From positions 62,001 to 126,000 of the forward strand of contig JAPZUA010000002.1 of NCBI GenBank assembly GCA_027532905.1: a stretch of DNA of 64,000 nt. Direction: 5' to 3'. Below, in pieces: positions 62,707 through 64,000 of the stretch. The notes under the pieces were generated by a model, which had not been told where the DNA came from, made no database searches, and worked only from the letters and a program-made list of their open reading frames with translations. The position numbers were made by a program, and so were the translations under genes. Position 1 is the stretch's first letter. Each line of letters starts with the position of its first letter. The DNA comes from Magnetospirillum sp. Its GTDB lineage: Bacteria; Pseudomonadota; Alphaproteobacteria; CACIAM-22H2.

Positions 62707-63511
62707 AGCCGAGGGCTTGGCTGCTGCGCAAAGCAGCCACGTTGGCTTCTGCCGCAAACAGCACGGCGCGTGCGACACCCTTCGCGCGTGCGGCCAGCAA
62801 AGCGCCGTGCAGCACGATGCGCCCGTAGCCGAGGCCGCGTTCCTCGGGCGGGCAATAGAGGCCGCCGACTTGCACGATCTCGGGCAAGGTCGCGTTGAAG
62901 GCAGCCGTCGCCAGCGCATTGTCGCCCATGCACAGGAGATAGAGGCGGCCCGCATCGATCGCGCGGTCGATTTCGTCTTGCGCCTGCGCAAGCAAAGCCG
63001 GACTTTCCTGCGCCCCCAGCGTTTCGCACAGATAGGCGTGGCGCCACGCGGCGACCGCGTCGCGGTCTTTGAGATTGGCGGGGCGCACGCGCGCGGTGTG
63101 CGCCGTGGGCGCGGGCAGGTGTGCGAGGTCGCAGGCGAGCAGCACCTGGCGGGCGGCCACGCGCAGATGCCGGTCGGCGAAGGCGGGCAGGCGCAGCACC
63201 TCGGCGACCGCGTCGGGTGCGCCCAGCACGCCCTGGCAGCTGCGCGTCGGCCGAGCGGCGAGGGCGGCGGCGGCCAATTCGGCCGCATGGTCCGTGGGGG
63301 CGTGCAGCATTACATTGCCGTTCCAGCAGAACGCGGCCACACCCACCAGCGCGTTGCCGTCGAAAGCGCCGACATAGGTGGCTTGATAGGGCTGGTCGTT
63401 GTCGGCAAGGCCGGCGGCCGCCAAATTGGAGCGCAGGAACATCGCCGTTTCCGGCGTCTTCGCCAAAAACGCCGACAGGGTCGCTTCGTCTTCGGGAGCC
63501 AAGATGCGCAT
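62669..63511 (-). CDS. Two-domain GNAT acetyltransferase
   Basis: A protein of 280 residues. The N-terminal half (FLAKTPETAMFLRSNLAAAG, then YVGAFDGNALVGVAAFCWNG) is a degenerate GNAT domain, and the C-terminal half holds the intact acetyl-CoA loop (PPEERGLGYGRIVLHGALLA) and ANVAALRSSQALGFKPVADY. The substrate is unknown. ATG 63511 is used. The gene is on the same strand as, and directly after, the LivM-type permease gene. Confidence 0.85.
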   Translation of the reverse strand: MRILAPEDEATLSAFLAKTPETAMFLRSNLAAAGLADNDQPYQATYVGAFDGNALVGVAAFCWNGNVMLHAPTDHAAELAAAALAARPTRSCQGVLGAPDAVAEVLRLPAFADRHLRVAARQVLLACDLAHLPAPTAHTARVRPANLKDRDAVAAWRHAYLCETLGAQESPALLAQAQDEIDRAIDAGRLYLLCMGDNALATAAFNATLPEIVQVGGLYCPPEERGLGYGRIVLHGALLAARAKGVARAVLFAAEANVAALRSSQALGFKPVADYALAFY

Positions 63512-63542
63512 GCGGCCTATACTACCGCCGCAAGCACCTTCG

Positions 63543-64000
63543 CTACAGCGGCTTTTTGAGCTTGGCCGCGATCTCGCCCACAATACCGCGGCGGAAGGCG
63601 AGCACGCACACGACGAAGATCACGCCCTGTACGACCGTAACCCACGAACCCAATTCCGCCAGATAGTTCTGCATCGCGATGATGACGGCAGCCCCCACGA
63701 TGGGGCCGAACACGGTGCCGAGCCCGCCCACGAGCGTCATCAGCACGACTTCGCCCGACATGGTCCAGTGCACGTCGGACAAGGAGGCGAGCTGGAATAT
63801 CTGCGATTTGACCGCCCCTGCGAGCCCGGCAAGAGCTGCCGACATCACGAAGGCGGCGAGTTTGTATTGGTCGACGCGGTAGCCGAGCGACACGGCGCGC
63901 GGTTCGTTTTCGCGGATGGCTTTGAGCACCTGGCCGAACGGCGAATGCACGATGCGGTAGATAAGCATGAAGGCGGCGAGGAAAATCGCCGCGACGACGT
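63543..64000 (-). CDS. livM: Branched-chain amino acid ABC transporter permease LivM, 5' end cut by window edge
   Basis: The open frame runs off the right edge (VVAAIFLAAFMLIYRIVHSP at the border). Visible are GQVLKAIRENEPRAVSLGY (the LivM loop that contacts the ATPase), FQLASLSDVHWTMSGEVVLM, then TLVGGLGTVFGPIVGAAV, and the last membrane helix. It is one of two permeases importing branched-chain amino acids, urea or aromatic acids; the rest of the operon must lie to the right. Confidence 0.9.
   Translation of the reverse strand, partial: VVAAIFLAAFMLIYRIVHSPFGQVLKAIRENEPRAVSLGYRVDQYKLAAFVMSAALAGLAGAVKSQIFQLASLSDVHWTMSGEVVLMTLVGGLGTVFGPIVGAAVIIAMQNYLAELGSWVTVVQGVIFVVCVLAFRRGIVGEIAAKLKKPL

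Overview
This window looks like a chromosomal segment of a GC-rich, flagellated alphaproteobacterium. The evidence is gene content: a DUF4169 protein, a DNA polymerase IV with an N-terminal CxxC...CxxC extension, an Anbu-type proteasome subunit, short flagellins and a DabAB inorganic-carbon transporter. The order cannot be fixed from the sequence; a Rhodospirillales-like lineage is only a guess. I see no rRNA, tRNA, CRISPR array, phage or insertion sequence. Coding density is high, and many genes are coupled by ATGA, GTGA or TTGA start-stop overlaps.

Layout. 1-9.2 kb: a GST cut by the left edge, an NMT1-type binding protein divergent from a 2OG-Fe(II) oxygenase, an FMN reductase with an orphan molybdenum hydroxylase large subunit, an Anbu peptidase divergent from glutaminase, and a membrane-anchored FMN glutamate-synthase-like protein. 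9.2-14.3 kb: dabB-dabA with a divergent LysR gene and a LysR-box-like site between them. 14.3-20.1 kb: a secreted small protein, a FAD/Fe-S oxidoreductase, and a FadR-type regulator facing a serine-glyoxylate aminotransferase across two identical palindromes, then an Hpt protein. 20.1-24.1 kb: a Fur-box-preceded iron-complex ABC operon (binding protein, permease, ATPase) ending in a methyltransferase, every junction overlapping by 4 nt. 24.1-31.7 kb: a GNAT, hpt, then an Arn (4-amino-4-deoxy-L-arabinose lipid A) operon arnT-E-C-A(formyltransferase)-A(dehydrogenase)-D that lacks arnB and has arnA split in two.

31.8-42.8 kb is the most distinctive region: a URC-type uracil catabolism trio (URC1 GTP-cyclohydrolase-II-like, URC4/DUF1688, uracil phosphoribosyltransferase), a complete polar-amino-acid-type ABC transporter, a hydantoin racemase homologue, and convergent to it a D-hydantoinase/dihydropyrimidinase, an N-carbamoyl-D-amino acid amidase homologue and a flavin reductase. 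A divergent DapA-superfamily aldolase follows. Together these suggest a locus for scavenging pyrimidines and hydantoins by two chemically different routes.

42.8-49 kb: dinB, a pentapeptide-repeat protein, speD-speE and a long DmdC-like acyl-CoA dehydrogenase. 49-52.2 kb: three tandem 273-residue flagellin genes, each monocistronic. All three carry a 5' leader hairpin at the same distance from the start codon, with the same AGAA loop but different stem sequences. 52.3-64 kb: a GlcD-type oxidase, an MFS transporter, GNATs, Sua5, a ParA-like ATPase, CysQ, a YedK/SRAP protein with two uncharacterised followers, cytochrome b561, DUF4169, an SDR lacking its catalytic tyrosine beside a divergent LysR, and a LivM permease cut by the right edge.
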